64,000 bases of DNA from Acidimicrobiia bacterium. Its GTDB lineage: Bacteria > Actinomycetota > Acidimicrobiia > Acidimicrobiales > Aldehydirespiratoraceae. How positions within the stretch are numbered: the stretch's first letter is position 1; every line of letters begins with the position of its first letter. Of this stretch, positions 1-7,119 are shown piece by piece. The notes under the pieces were generated by a model. The model searched no databases. It saw only the letters and a list, made by a program, of their open reading frames with translations, and was not told where the DNA came from. The DNA lies in the NCBI GenBank assembly GCA_022821685.1, contig JAJEDD010000035.1:1-64000 (forward strand), read 5' to 3'. A program made the translations under genes and the position numbers.

Positions 1-349
1 ATTCGAGTGCTCCCGCTCCGATCAGGTACACGAACGACTCGAACACCGCGAAGGTGAACACCAGCAGGGCTACCAGCCCGAACAGTCCGAGCCCTCCCCG
101 GGCCACCGCGTAGGGATAGAACAGCACGATCTCGACGTCGAAGACTATGAAGATCATGGCCACCAGGAAGAACCGGACCGGGAATCGCTCGGGAGTGTCG
201 CGCGACGGCACGATCCCGCACTCGTAGGGATCCAGCTTGGGCTCGGTCGGCCTGCGGGGGGCCAGCAGGCCCGAGGCGACGAAGCTCCCCGCCGCGAACA
301 GCGCTGCCAGCACGAACAGCGCGAACAGGGGCAGGTACTGGCCGAGCAC
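1..349 (-). CDS. nuoA: NADH-quinone oxidoreductase subunit A (3' end outside window)
   Basis: This is a small membrane subunit of complex I. About 116 codons are visible on the minus strand, and the 3' end lies beyond base 1. The GTG start is fixed by a TGA stop two codons upstream in the same frame. Visible features are an N-terminal hydrophobic helix, the loop signature PYECGI that is typical of NuoA, then RFFLVAMIFIVFDVEIVLFY, the hallmark second helix with its acidic residues, and a third helix. It lies downstream of the cytochrome bc genes on the same strand, so complex III and complex I genes may be cotranscribed or simply adjacent. Confidence 0.93.
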   Translation of the reverse strand, partial: MLGQYLPLFALFVLAALFAAGSFVASGLLAPRRPTEPKLDPYECGIVPSRDTPERFPVRFFLVAMIFIVFDVEIVLFYPYAVARGGLGLFGLVALLVFTFAVFESFVYLIGAGALE

Positions 350-449
350 CGTTCAGGCGACCACCCGCAGGCGGTCGCGGCTCGAATCCTGCGGCCGCGC
401 CGCCCCGAACCACTCCAAGACACTGGCCGGGACGGTGGAGGCAGCCATC

Positions 450-1481
450 TCAGGCGTCCACCCGGGTTCCGGCGTCGCGCTGTCGCCAGGCCAGCTTGTC
501 GCGCTCGTGCAGGAACAGGCACAGGGCCGCGAAGATGCACAGCGAACCCAGGGTCACCAGCGCCGGCTTGAGGCGGAGGTTGCCGAGGTCGCGCACCATG
601 ATCACCGAGATCACCGGCTTCGACTCGTCCACCACCGGCCGCGGCGGGGGCTGGCCGGGCAGCAGCGGCTGATGGATCACCTCCTGGACCTGCACCACCC
701 CGTAGCGGGTGGGATGGGTGATGGTCAAGGCGGTGCGGATCTGGGTCCAGATCCGGTCGAGGCGGTTCGGGTCGTCGGGCAGGCCTCGCTTGCCGCCGAT
801 GGTGTAGGCGTCGAGCAGCTTGAAGTCGTCCTGGGCGGTGAAGGCCAGGTCGGGGCTCTCCAGCAGCATGGCCACCGCGGAGGCCTGGGCCTCGCCCGCC
901 TCGGCGGTGGACAGCAGCGTCCAGCCCCCGAAGTTCAGCCTCCCCGACGACTCGGCCTCCGCGACCACGCCGGGCGACACGGCGGCCAGCTCCGACAGCG
1001 TGGTGGCCTGGTTGCGGGCCAGCTCGTCGGCGACGAGGTTGTCGATCTCGGCTGAGCTCAGCCCCTCGGTCTGGTCGGCGGTGAGCGTGTCTCGGGTGAC
1101 CAGACCGAACTCGGCCTGGGCCACCGGGTCACTGGAGTCCAACACCAGGTTGAAGGCCGTCGGCAGCTCACCGGCGTCGGGCAGGGTGGTGGCCTGCTCT
1201 AAGGCGGCCGCGTCGAGGTCGCCGACATTGATCTCCCGAAGCTGCCAGGTGGGGGAGTCGCCGGCCCAGCCGATCCCGTAGATCCACCAGACCAGGGCCA
1301 TGATCACCATCCAGCCGAAGAAGCCGGTGACCGCGATTGCGGTACCCAGCCGGGTGCCGGTGTTGAGCGCGAGCAGCAGCCAGACCGAGCCCATCAGCAC
1401 GACCACGCCCGCGAAGACGGCCATGAAGCCCCGGATCTCCGGATCCCAGGCCAGCCCAGCGATCAGGTCGAGAGCCGTCAT
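450..1481 (-). CDS. Membrane protein associated with the cytochrome bc operon, function unknown
   Basis: A 343-aa protein encoded 45 bp after the diheme cytochrome c gene on the same strand. Two hydrophobic segments lie near the N-terminus (about residues 19-41 and 48-68), then a roughly 230-residue hydrophilic region, and one hydrophobic segment near the C-terminus (about 303-324). This suggests a large extracytoplasmic domain tethered at both ends. I see no cofactor motif such as CxxCH. Position between the bc complex and nuoA suggests an accessory or assembly role in the respiratory chain, but that is inference from context. I do not recognise the family. Confidence 0.75.
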   Translation of the reverse strand: MTALDLIAGLAWDPEIRGFMAVFAGVVVLMGSVWLLLALNTGTRLGTAIAVTGFFGWMVIMALVWWIYGIGWAGDSPTWQLREINVGDLDAAALEQATTLPDAGELPTAFNLVLDSSDPVAQAEFGLVTRDTLTADQTEGLSSAEIDNLVADELARNQATTLSELAAVSPGVVAEAESSGRLNFGGWTLLSTAEAGEAQASAVAMLLESPDLAFTAQDDFKLLDAYTIGGKRGLPDDPNRLDRIWTQIRTALTITHPTRYGVVQVQEVIHQPLLPGQPPPRPVVDESKPVISVIMVRDLGNLRLKPALVTLGSLCIFAALCLFLHERDKLAWRQRDAGTRVDA

Positions 1482-1526
1482 TTGGCTGGTCCCTTCACAG
1501 CGGGCGCGGCTTTATCGCCACACATC

Positions 1527-2783
1527 TCAGAGGTTCCTCTCGAAGGCGACGATGGCGTCGATCTGGTCCTGGGTGAGGGTGGCCGGGTAGATCACGCCCA
1601 AGTCGTCGTCGGTGCGGGGACCGAAGCCGGGCATCTGGCCGTTGCCCCCCGAGCCGCCCCGGCCGTAGGTCTGGCCGATGCTCTGGCCGGCGGAGATGAA
1701 GTCGGCGTGCAGTTCGGCCGTCTCGAACTGGTCCAGGGTGCTGCCCCCGGTGAGGTTGGGGCCGAAGTAGCCGCCGCCGAGGCTGTAGGAGTCGAGGATC
1801 GGCCCGGCATGGCCGTCGATGCTGTCGTCGCCGTCGATGGTGGCGTCGAACGACCAGCCGTAGGTGTGGCAGCGGGCACAGCTGTAGGTGCCGCCCGCGG
1901 CCGGGTTGTTGAACAGGATCTCGCCGTAGGTCCAGTAGAGCTCGCTGCCGGGGGCCTCGCCCGAGGCCAGCAGCTCCAGCCCGGCGGCGCGGATGGCCTC
2001 GTCGTCGCCGGCCAGCGACTCGTCGGCGGCCAGGGCCATGGCTCGAGCCTGCTCCACCGCGGCGTCGACGGTGCCCAGCCACTCGTCCACCGCCGCGTCG
2101 TCGTCGCGGCCCAGATGCTCGGCGATGCCCTCGCGCACCCCGCCGTCCACGATCTCGCGCAGCTCCGACTCGGGGATCTGGATCCGGCGCATGTAGTGGA
2201 TCAGGTACTCGATCTGCTGCGGCGTGAGGGGACCGCCGCCGGGCGCCCCCCAAGCCGGCATCACGTTGTTGCGGCCGTAGTTGAGCACATGGCGGACCTC
2301 GTCCTCGCTGAAGCGAGAAAGCACGGTGTTGAGCGCCGGCGCGGCCCAGGCCACGGTGGCCACGAAGTTGCCCTCGGCGTCGGTGAGGGTGACCGGCGCG
2401 GAGCCGCCGGTGCCCTCGGCGCCGTGGCACTGCTGGCAGTCGGAGCCCTCGGTGTAGAGCTCGCCGCCGCGGTCGGCGAAGATACGGTCGGTGTTGGAGA
2501 TCAGCCCCTCGTGGCGGCCGGGCTCGCCCAGCCAGTAGAGCGGCAGCCCCACCCCGATGATGGCCAGCATGGCCAGCCCGGCCAGCAGCGACTTGTCGAG
2601 CTTGGAGCCCTCCAGTTCCTCGTCCTCCAGGTAGGGCTGGCGGTTGGAGGCCAGCTCGATCTCGCTGCCGACCTCGGCGCGGGAGGCCCGGGCGTTGAGG
2701 ATCAGGTACACCACGTACCCGATGAACACGATGGCCAGGATGACGAACCCGATGGTTCTCTGCGTCGAGGCGGCTAGCAGCAT
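1527..2783 (-). CDS. Diheme cytochrome c subunit of the bc complex
   Basis: A 418-aa membrane-anchored cytochrome c that should accept electrons from the Rieske protein. Hydrophobic helices lie at about residues 10-29 and 64-84. Two CxxCH heme c motifs are present: CQQCH at 116-120 and CARCH at 302-306. Candidate axial methionines occur in VMPAW (Met175) and QMPGF (Met384), so there are two class I cytochrome c domains in tandem. The ATG at 2783 is chosen because it begins with the first membrane helix; the frame extends further upstream but overlaps the Rieske gene. Diheme cytochromes of this kind replace cytochrome c1 in actinobacterial complexes. Confidence 0.9.
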   Translation of the reverse strand: MLLAASTQRTIGFVILAIVFIGYVVYLILNARASRAEVGSEIELASNRQPYLEDEELEGSKLDKSLLAGLAMLAIIGVGLPLYWLGEPGRHEGLISNTDRIFADRGGELYTEGSDCQQCHGAEGTGGSAPVTLTDAEGNFVATVAWAAPALNTVLSRFSEDEVRHVLNYGRNNVMPAWGAPGGGPLTPQQIEYLIHYMRRIQIPESELREIVDGGVREGIAEHLGRDDDAAVDEWLGTVDAAVEQARAMALAADESLAGDDEAIRAAGLELLASGEAPGSELYWTYGEILFNNPAAGGTYSCARCHTYGWSFDATIDGDDSIDGHAGPILDSYSLGGGYFGPNLTGGSTLDQFETAELHADFISAGQSIGQTYGRGGSGGNGQMPGFGPRTDDDLGVIYPATLTQDQIDAIVAFERNL

Positions 2784-2823
2784 GCGCGGCGTTGACTCCT
2801 GCGGATCAGATCGAGTCGAACCA

Positions 2824-3699
2824 CTAGTGGCCCCCGGTGGCCTGGCCGGTGCAGGCCGGACCTTCGGCTTCCTGGCCGGTGGTGTTGGTGCCGATGGGCG
2901 GCCCCTGGATGACCGTGCCGGTGTCCACCACGAGCGAGCCGTCGGGGGTGATCTCGGTGGCGAAGCGGTCCATGCCCCGGGGCGCGGGCCCGGCCCGCTT
3001 CTCGCCCACCTGGTTGTACTTCGAGCCGTGGCACGGGCACTCGAACCACTGCGAGGGCACGCACTCCGGCACCCGGCAGCCCAGATGGGGGCACTTCTGG
3101 TACAGGGCCACGATTCCACCGTCGAGCCCCAGCTGCTGGCCCGCGGTCATCCCCGCCAGTTCGGGTCCCGAGTAGGTGGCGGCTGCCTTCTCCACCGCGC
3201 CGTTGGGGTATTCGGTCAGCCACATGCGGCCCTCTGGCTTGTACAGGAACCCCGAGTTGTCGCGAATCTCGGCCAGCAGGTCGCTCACCAGGCCCACCTT
3301 GATCTTGGAGCCGAAGCCGCTGCCGCCCTGGGGCCACAAGAAGGCGATGCAGGCCACGCCGAAACCCGAGAGGCTCAGGCTCATCAGCATCACGATCGTC
3401 CGGTTGAAGAACTGGCGACGGCTCACGCCGATCGTCTCGGGATCGGGCGGCACGTAGGGAGCGGGGGGTCCCCCACCCTCGGCCGGCACCAGTGCGCCGG
3501 CCCGGGCCGCGGCCGCGGCTCTCTCGACCTCGCGTCCGGTGGGCGGCGCCTCTGCCCGCAGGGCCGCCGAGGATCGGTCGCGGCTGCGGGTCTCGCGCGA
3601 CAGCATGCCGATGGCCGCATCGGACTGGCGGCGGCGCACCGCGGCCAGCACCGCGATGAGGGCCAGCACGGCCAGGGCGGCCAAGGCGATGTAGATCAT
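2824..3699 (-). CDS. Rieske iron-sulfur protein of the bc complex
   Basis: A 291-aa Rieske [2Fe-2S] subunit that moves electrons from quinol at cytochrome b to cytochrome c. The cluster boxes are CPHLGC (203-208) and CPCHGS (221-226), both complete. Hydrophobic segments lie at about residues 2-20 and 101-122, the latter preceded by an SRRQF motif resembling a Tat-type arginine pair. The extra N-terminal helix and about 80 residues before the usual anchor resemble the extended actinobacterial QcrA. The gene lies 40 bp upstream of the cytochrome c gene and 43 bp downstream of the cytochrome b C-terminal half. Confidence 0.93.
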   Translation of the reverse strand: MIYIALAALAVLALIAVLAAVRRRQSDAAIGMLSRETRSRDRSSAALRAEAPPTGREVERAAAAARAGALVPAEGGGPPAPYVPPDPETIGVSRRQFFNRTIVMLMSLSLSGFGVACIAFLWPQGGSGFGSKIKVGLVSDLLAEIRDNSGFLYKPEGRMWLTEYPNGAVEKAAATYSGPELAGMTAGQQLGLDGGIVALYQKCPHLGCRVPECVPSQWFECPCHGSKYNQVGEKRAGPAPRGMDRFATEITPDGSLVVDTGTVIQGPPIGTNTTGQEAEGPACTGQATGGH

Positions 3700-3742
3700 C
3701 GGTTGCCTCCTCGCGGGGGGCGGTGGGAGCCGGGCGCCGCGG

Positions 3743-4522
3743 TCACAGCTCGAAGAACAGTCCCGCTTCCCAGGGGAAGACGAAGTTGAAGCCCGGACCC
3801 CTGAAGAAGGAGCCGATGATCACCAGCACCGCCCAGAACATGAGGTGGATGGTCATCAGGCTGATGGCGAACTTGCGGTCCTCGGGCTTCTTGGACGGGT
3901 TCTTGTCGATGTAGGGGGCGATCATCAGCGCCAGCAGCCCGATGCCGGGAATGGTGACGCCGGCCACCATCGGATGGAACATGGTCAGCAGTTCCTGGAG
4001 GCCGAGGAAGTACCACGGCGCTTTGGACGGGTTGGGCGTCTGGTTGTAGTTGGCCAGCTCCAGCAGCGGGGCGTTCACGAAGATCGAGAAGATCAGGGTG
4101 AAGGCGGTGATGAACAGCGCGGCCACGAACTCGACCACCAGCAGGTGGGGCCACACATGCACCTTGTCCTGCGGCTTGGACTTCACGTCCTGGATCGAGC
4201 CCGACTTCACCACCGTCAGCAGCCGCTGGGTGTGGCCGCCGGGTCCGGTGGCTGTCGGTGCCACCGGCGGTGCGGCCACGGCCACCCCTCCGCCGCCGGC
4301 TGCCGCGGTCTCGGCGGCCTGAGCCTCTGGAGTCCCTCCGGCTGCCTGGACCCGCGCCGCCTTGGACCGTTCCAACAAGTGCGGCGGGATCTTGCTGGCC
4401 GCAGCTTGCGGCTCGGGCGCGGCCGCGGAGTCGCCGCCGCCGGCCTGGGCGGCTTTGGCTGCCTCGGCCTTGGCTCTGGCCTCCTCGGCCCGCTTGCGCA
4501 GGTGCTCGGGGATCTCCACCAT
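3743..4522 (-). CDS. Cytochrome b C-terminal half (subunit IV-like)
   Basis: A 259-aa protein matching the C-terminal half of cytochrome b, comparable to PetD/subunit IV. The first roughly 115 residues are an Ala/Glu-rich soluble extension. Hydrophobic helices follow at about 125-150, 190-205 and 218-240. APWYF at 168-172 occupies the place of the PEWY quinol-site motif, and the PWY form is usual in menaquinol-oxidising enzymes. The gene is separated from the heme-binding half by a copy of the dispersed 137-bp repeat family. The long N-terminal extension is unusual for subunit IV. Confidence 0.88.
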   Translation of the reverse strand: MVEIPEHLRKRAEEARAKAEAAKAAQAGGGDSAAAPEPQAAASKIPPHLLERSKAARVQAAGGTPEAQAAETAAAGGGGVAVAAPPVAPTATGPGGHTQRLLTVVKSGSIQDVKSKPQDKVHVWPHLLVVEFVAALFITAFTLIFSIFVNAPLLELANYNQTPNPSKAPWYFLGLQELLTMFHPMVAGVTIPGIGLLALMIAPYIDKNPSKKPEDRKFAISLMTIHLMFWAVLVIIGSFFRGPGFNFVFPWEAGLFFEL

Positions 4523-4547
4523 GGACGCCTACCTCTGCTCCACGCTT

Positions 4548-4699
4548 GAAGCGAGCGCGAATTGGTAAGAGCCGATCGCGTCGCGGCGGGGTCTTCCCCG
4601 CTCTTGTTCGCTGCGCTCACGGGCCGCCCAACCCCCAGCGACACAGCCCACGGCCGCGCCCGTATGGGCCTGGATCGCCCGCCTATTCGCTCGGCCTCT
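4548..4699 (+). repeat. Dispersed palindromic element, copy 1 (long variant)
   Basis: This copy sits between the two cytochrome b genes. It has the core CCCGCTCTTGTTCGCTGCG, the CCCGTATGGGCC segment and the right end CTATTCGCTCGGCCTCT. The left end matches with mismatches (AATTGGTAAG for AATAGGTGAG). It is 152 bp rather than 137 because of about 15 extra bases in the centre, also seen in the 53994 copy. It separates two genes that should be cotranscribed, so it would be part of the operon mRNA. Confidence 0.85.
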
Positions 4700-4743
4700 C
4701 GCCGACGGTTGCCTCATTGCGGTGCTGCCACCTCGCCGCTCGC

Positions 4744-5538
4744 CTACAGCGGACCCGAGATGCCGCCGTCTTTGCGGACCCGCCAGAAGTGGATGGCCAA
4801 AAAGATGACCAGCACGAACGGCAGCATCAGCACATGCAGCACGTACCAGCGCAGCAGCGTGTCCGTTCCGATCTCCACCCCGCCGAGCAGCACGAACCGC
4901 ACCTGGTCGCCGAACACGGGGGTGTACCCCATCATGTTGGTGCCCACCGTCACCGCCCACAGGGCCAGCTGGTCCCACGGCAGCAGATACCCGGTGAACG
5001 ACAGCAGCAGCGTCAGCTTCAGCAGGATCACCCCGATCACCCAGTTGAACTCTCGGGGCGGCTTGTAGGCCCCGTGGTAGAACACTCGGGCCATGTGCAG
5101 GAACACGGTGATCACCATGAGGTGGGCCCCCCAGCGGTGCATGTTGCGCACCAGCAGCCCGAAGGTCACCGAGGTCTGCAGGATGTAGATGTCGTCCCAG
5201 GCCTGGGCCGCGGTCGGGCGATAGAAGAACATCAAGAAGATGCCGGTGACGGTCTCCAGAATGAACAGGAAGAAGCTCAGGCCGCCCAGGCACAGGGTGT
5301 AGCTCACCTTCACGGCGTGGCGCTTCACCTTCACCGGGTGCAGGTGGTACAGCACGCTGTTCATGATCACGTAAGACCGGTTGCGGGGGCTGTCGGTGTA
5401 GCCCTTGCGGAAGATCGAACCGGGGCGGAAGATCGACGACCAGGCCTGCGAGCCCTGCACCTGGTCGCCGATCTTGGTCATCTGGGCGCCTAGGCGCTCC
5501 GGCAGCGGCGGCTTGCGCTCTTCGGTGTCGATGGCCAT
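4744..5538 (-). CDS. Cytochrome b N-terminal half, b6 type
   Basis: A 264-aa heme-binding half of a split cytochrome b, close in size to cytochrome b6. Heme ligand pairs are His134/His148 and His235/His250. The second pair has 14 residues between the histidines, the b6f-type spacing. Cys83 in LCLGG aligns with the YCLGG cysteine of cytochrome b6 that carries the extra heme c_i. The C-terminus ISGPL also matches cytochrome b6. The start is supported by a GGAG ribosome site just before ATG. A 15-base G tract lies upstream, between this gene and the ferredoxin gene. Confidence 0.92.
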   Translation of the reverse strand: MAIDTEERKPPLPERLGAQMTKIGDQVQGSQAWSSIFRPGSIFRKGYTDSPRNRSYVIMNSVLYHLHPVKVKRHAVKVSYTLCLGGLSFFLFILETVTGIFLMFFYRPTAAQAWDDIYILQTSVTFGLLVRNMHRWGAHLMVITVFLHMARVFYHGAYKPPREFNWVIGVILLKLTLLLSFTGYLLPWDQLALWAVTVGTNMMGYTPVFGDQVRFVLLGGVEIGTDTLLRWYVLHVLMLPFVLVIFLAIHFWRVRKDGGISGPL

Positions 5539-5560
5539 GGGTCTCCTGCGGATCTAAGTC

Positions 5561-5575
5561 GGGGGGGGGGGGGGG
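5561..5575. repeat. Homopolymer tract of 15 G
   Basis: Fifteen consecutive G (C in the direction of transcription) follow directly after the ferredoxin stop codon and precede the cytochrome b6 ribosome site. Such tracts slip during replication and can alter mRNA spacing or structure. No other homopolymer of this length was noticed in the window. Length may be mis-assembled, because such tracts are hard to sequence. Confidence 0.9.
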
Positions 5576-5992
5576 CTAGGCGAGCCGCATACCGTAGCCG
5601 TAGCCGTGGGAGTTGGTTCTCTGGTGGGGGTCGCCCCCTGCGGGAGGATCGCCCATCTTGCCGAGAATTATCACGCCGGTAGGACAGCGGTCGACGCACA
5701 GGGCGCAGCGGGTGCACACGTCGTCGTCGATGGTGAAGATCACCCGGTCGGCGGGGTCTATCCCGGGCCGCTCGGTGCCGACAGCCTCGTCCACCGCGTC
5801 GGTGGTGACCATGAAGATGCACTTCCACGGGCAGATGTCCACGCAGCCCTCGCACATGATGCACTCGGACTGGTCGATGTGGATGAACTGCTTGGGCTTG
5901 ACCGCCCGCGCCAGCCAATCGGCGTCCACCTCCTGCAGCACGTAGTCGTCGCGGAACTCCGGCATGGGCGGGTTGGCGTCGGTGGTGGTCAT
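5576..5992 (-). CDS. Ferredoxin-like protein, two 4Fe-4S clusters
   Basis: A 138-aa soluble protein with two 4Fe-4S motifs: Cys44, 47, 50, 54 (CIMCEGC then CP) and Cys93, 96, 99, 103 (CTRCALC then CP). The spacing between motifs is longer than in small bacterial ferredoxins and more like NuoI-type proteins. There is a 20-residue glycine/tyrosine-rich tail. The ATG overlaps the stop of the upstream membrane protein gene (ATGA), and the cytochrome b6 gene follows, so it probably serves the bc complex as an electron-transfer subunit or reductase partner. That role is inferred from context. Confidence 0.88.
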   Translation of the reverse strand: MTTTDANPPMPEFRDDYVLQEVDADWLARAVKPKQFIHIDQSECIMCEGCVDICPWKCIFMVTTDAVDEAVGTERPGIDPADRVIFTIDDDVCTRCALCVDRCPTGVIILGKMGDPPAGGDPHQRTNSHGYGYGMRLA

Positions 5993-6444
5993 GCCTCGGC
6001 GCCCTCTCGCACCAGGGGACGGCCGAAGCTCGACAGCTCGACCGCCTCGGCGGCCTCCGCCTTCTTGCCCCGGTTCTGCCAGACCATCCACAGCGCCACC
6101 TGCCCACCGACGGCTACGACGTAGATGCCGCTGGCGATGACGTCGCGGATCACCACGTAGGTGATCGTGAACGGGAAGCTGCCGCCCTGGGCCTGGGCCC
6201 GCAGGATGCCGCCCGGACCGACGAAGAACTTGTCGGTGCGCCAGTTGAGCTCGTTGTCGGCCCAGGCCAGCCACTGGTGGGGCACCACCCCGTACACCCA
6301 GAACATGGCGAAGAAGACGATCATCGCCCCGAACATGGCCTCGCCCCAGGTGACCGGGGTCCCGACCGGCCGGCGCTTGGTGTAGGCGAGGATGCCGCCG
6401 ACCAGCACGACCGTGACCACGATTGACAGAGCGAAGGCGACCAC
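5989..6444 (-). CDS. Membrane protein, first gene of the cytochrome bc operon
   Basis: A 151-aa protein with hydrophobic segments at about residues 2-20, 36-56 and 93-118, so probably three membrane helices. No metal or heme motif is evident, and I do not recognise the family. It starts the operon: a GAGGAG ribosome site precedes the GTG start, and the stop overlaps the ferredoxin ATG. Translational coupling to the ferredoxin suggests the two proteins act together, for example as a membrane anchor for the iron-sulfur protein. That is inference. Confidence 0.8.
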   Translation of the reverse strand: MVAFALSIVVTVVLVGGILAYTKRRPVGTPVTWGEAMFGAMIVFFAMFWVYGVVPHQWLAWADNELNWRTDKFFVGPGGILRAQAQGGSFPFTITYVVIRDVIASGIYVVAVGGQVALWMVWQNRGKKAEAAEAVELSSFGRPLVREGAEA

Positions 6445-6570
6445 CGGTTCTCCTCGGCGACGACTACTGACGGCGGGCAGTGTAGTCCGAGCGGGGCGGA
6501 CCCTCCCCGGATCGGCGTAGGTCTATCAGCGCCGGCGCCCCGATCCGAACACCAGCCGCGGCAAACCTGC

Positions 6571-7035
6571 TCAGCCGCGGAATTTCGAGGCGTAGCCAAT
6601 GCGCATGGCCGGGCGGAAGATCAACTCGGTGGCTGCGTACATCGAGCCCACAATCCCGTCGAGCACCTCGGCGCTGACCTGCGCCACCGGGGTGGCGCCC
6701 GACAAGAAGACGGCGTCCTCGGGCCCGATCTCCAGCTTCAGCCCGGTGAGCGACCGGTTGCGGCGCAGCAGGTGCTCATAGAAGCGGGCCTGGTTCTCCT
6801 CCGGCGCCGGGACCAGGTAGGTCTCGTAGTGCAGCGTGCGCTGCCCGAGGGTGAACCAGATCGTCCACACGTCCTTCTCCTCGCCGCAGACCCGCACATA
6901 CCACCGCCGCTGGTCCGGTTCGCCCCGCTCGACGGCGGCAATGGCGCCGTTGGCGGAGGCTGCCGCCGTCAACCACTGATCGATTCGGCCCTCCAAAGCG
7001 TCGAGTTCCTGGGGCGAAGCGAGCGGCGCCGTCAT
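6571..7035 (-). CDS. YbjN-domain protein
   Basis: A 154-aa soluble protein. The middle (WYVRVCGEEKDVWTIWFTLG, then HYETYLVPAPEEN and YEHLLRRNRSL) matches the YbjN family, which has a type III secretion chaperone-like fold and is common in actinobacteria. The ATG at 7035 is preferred over an in-frame GTG at 7092 because homology-like sequence starts with it. A TACCCT hexamer lies 9 nt upstream of the ATG. Function is uncertain; YbjN proteins affect motility and stress responses in enterobacteria. It is divergent from the giant gene that follows. Confidence 0.8.
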   Translation of the reverse strand: MTAPLASPQELDALEGRIDQWLTAAASANGAIAAVERGEPDQRRWYVRVCGEEKDVWTIWFTLGQRTLHYETYLVPAPEENQARFYEHLLRRNRSLTGLKLEIGPEDAVFLSGATPVAQVSAEVLDGIVGSMYAATELIFRPAMRIGYASKFRG

Positions 7036-7084
7036 GCGAGCAAGAGGGTAGTCATGTCGTGCGACCCGCGGCGCCGCCTGCTTT

Positions 7085-7113
7085 TTGACCAAAATGTGAG
7101 GCGGCAGTAGCTT
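7085..7113 (+). promoter_or_regulatory. Promoter, TTGACC-N17-TAGCTT
   Basis: TTGACC at 7085-7090 and TAGCTT at 7108-7113 are 17 bp apart. Transcription would begin about base 7120, which is the first GTG of the giant gene, implying a leaderless message. This is read from sequence only. Confidence 0.55.
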
Positions 7114-7119
7114 CGAGGC

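Noticed and set aside
1482..2777. Long plus-strand open frame opposite the cytochrome c gene
   Set aside because: Antisense shadow caused by high-GC codon bias; the minus strand has clear CxxCH motifs.
4216..4644. Minus-strand frame carrying a SAANKSGE peptide ahead of the cytochrome b C-terminal gene
   Set aside because: It is only the dispersed element read into an alternative frame of the cytochrome b gene; no family match.
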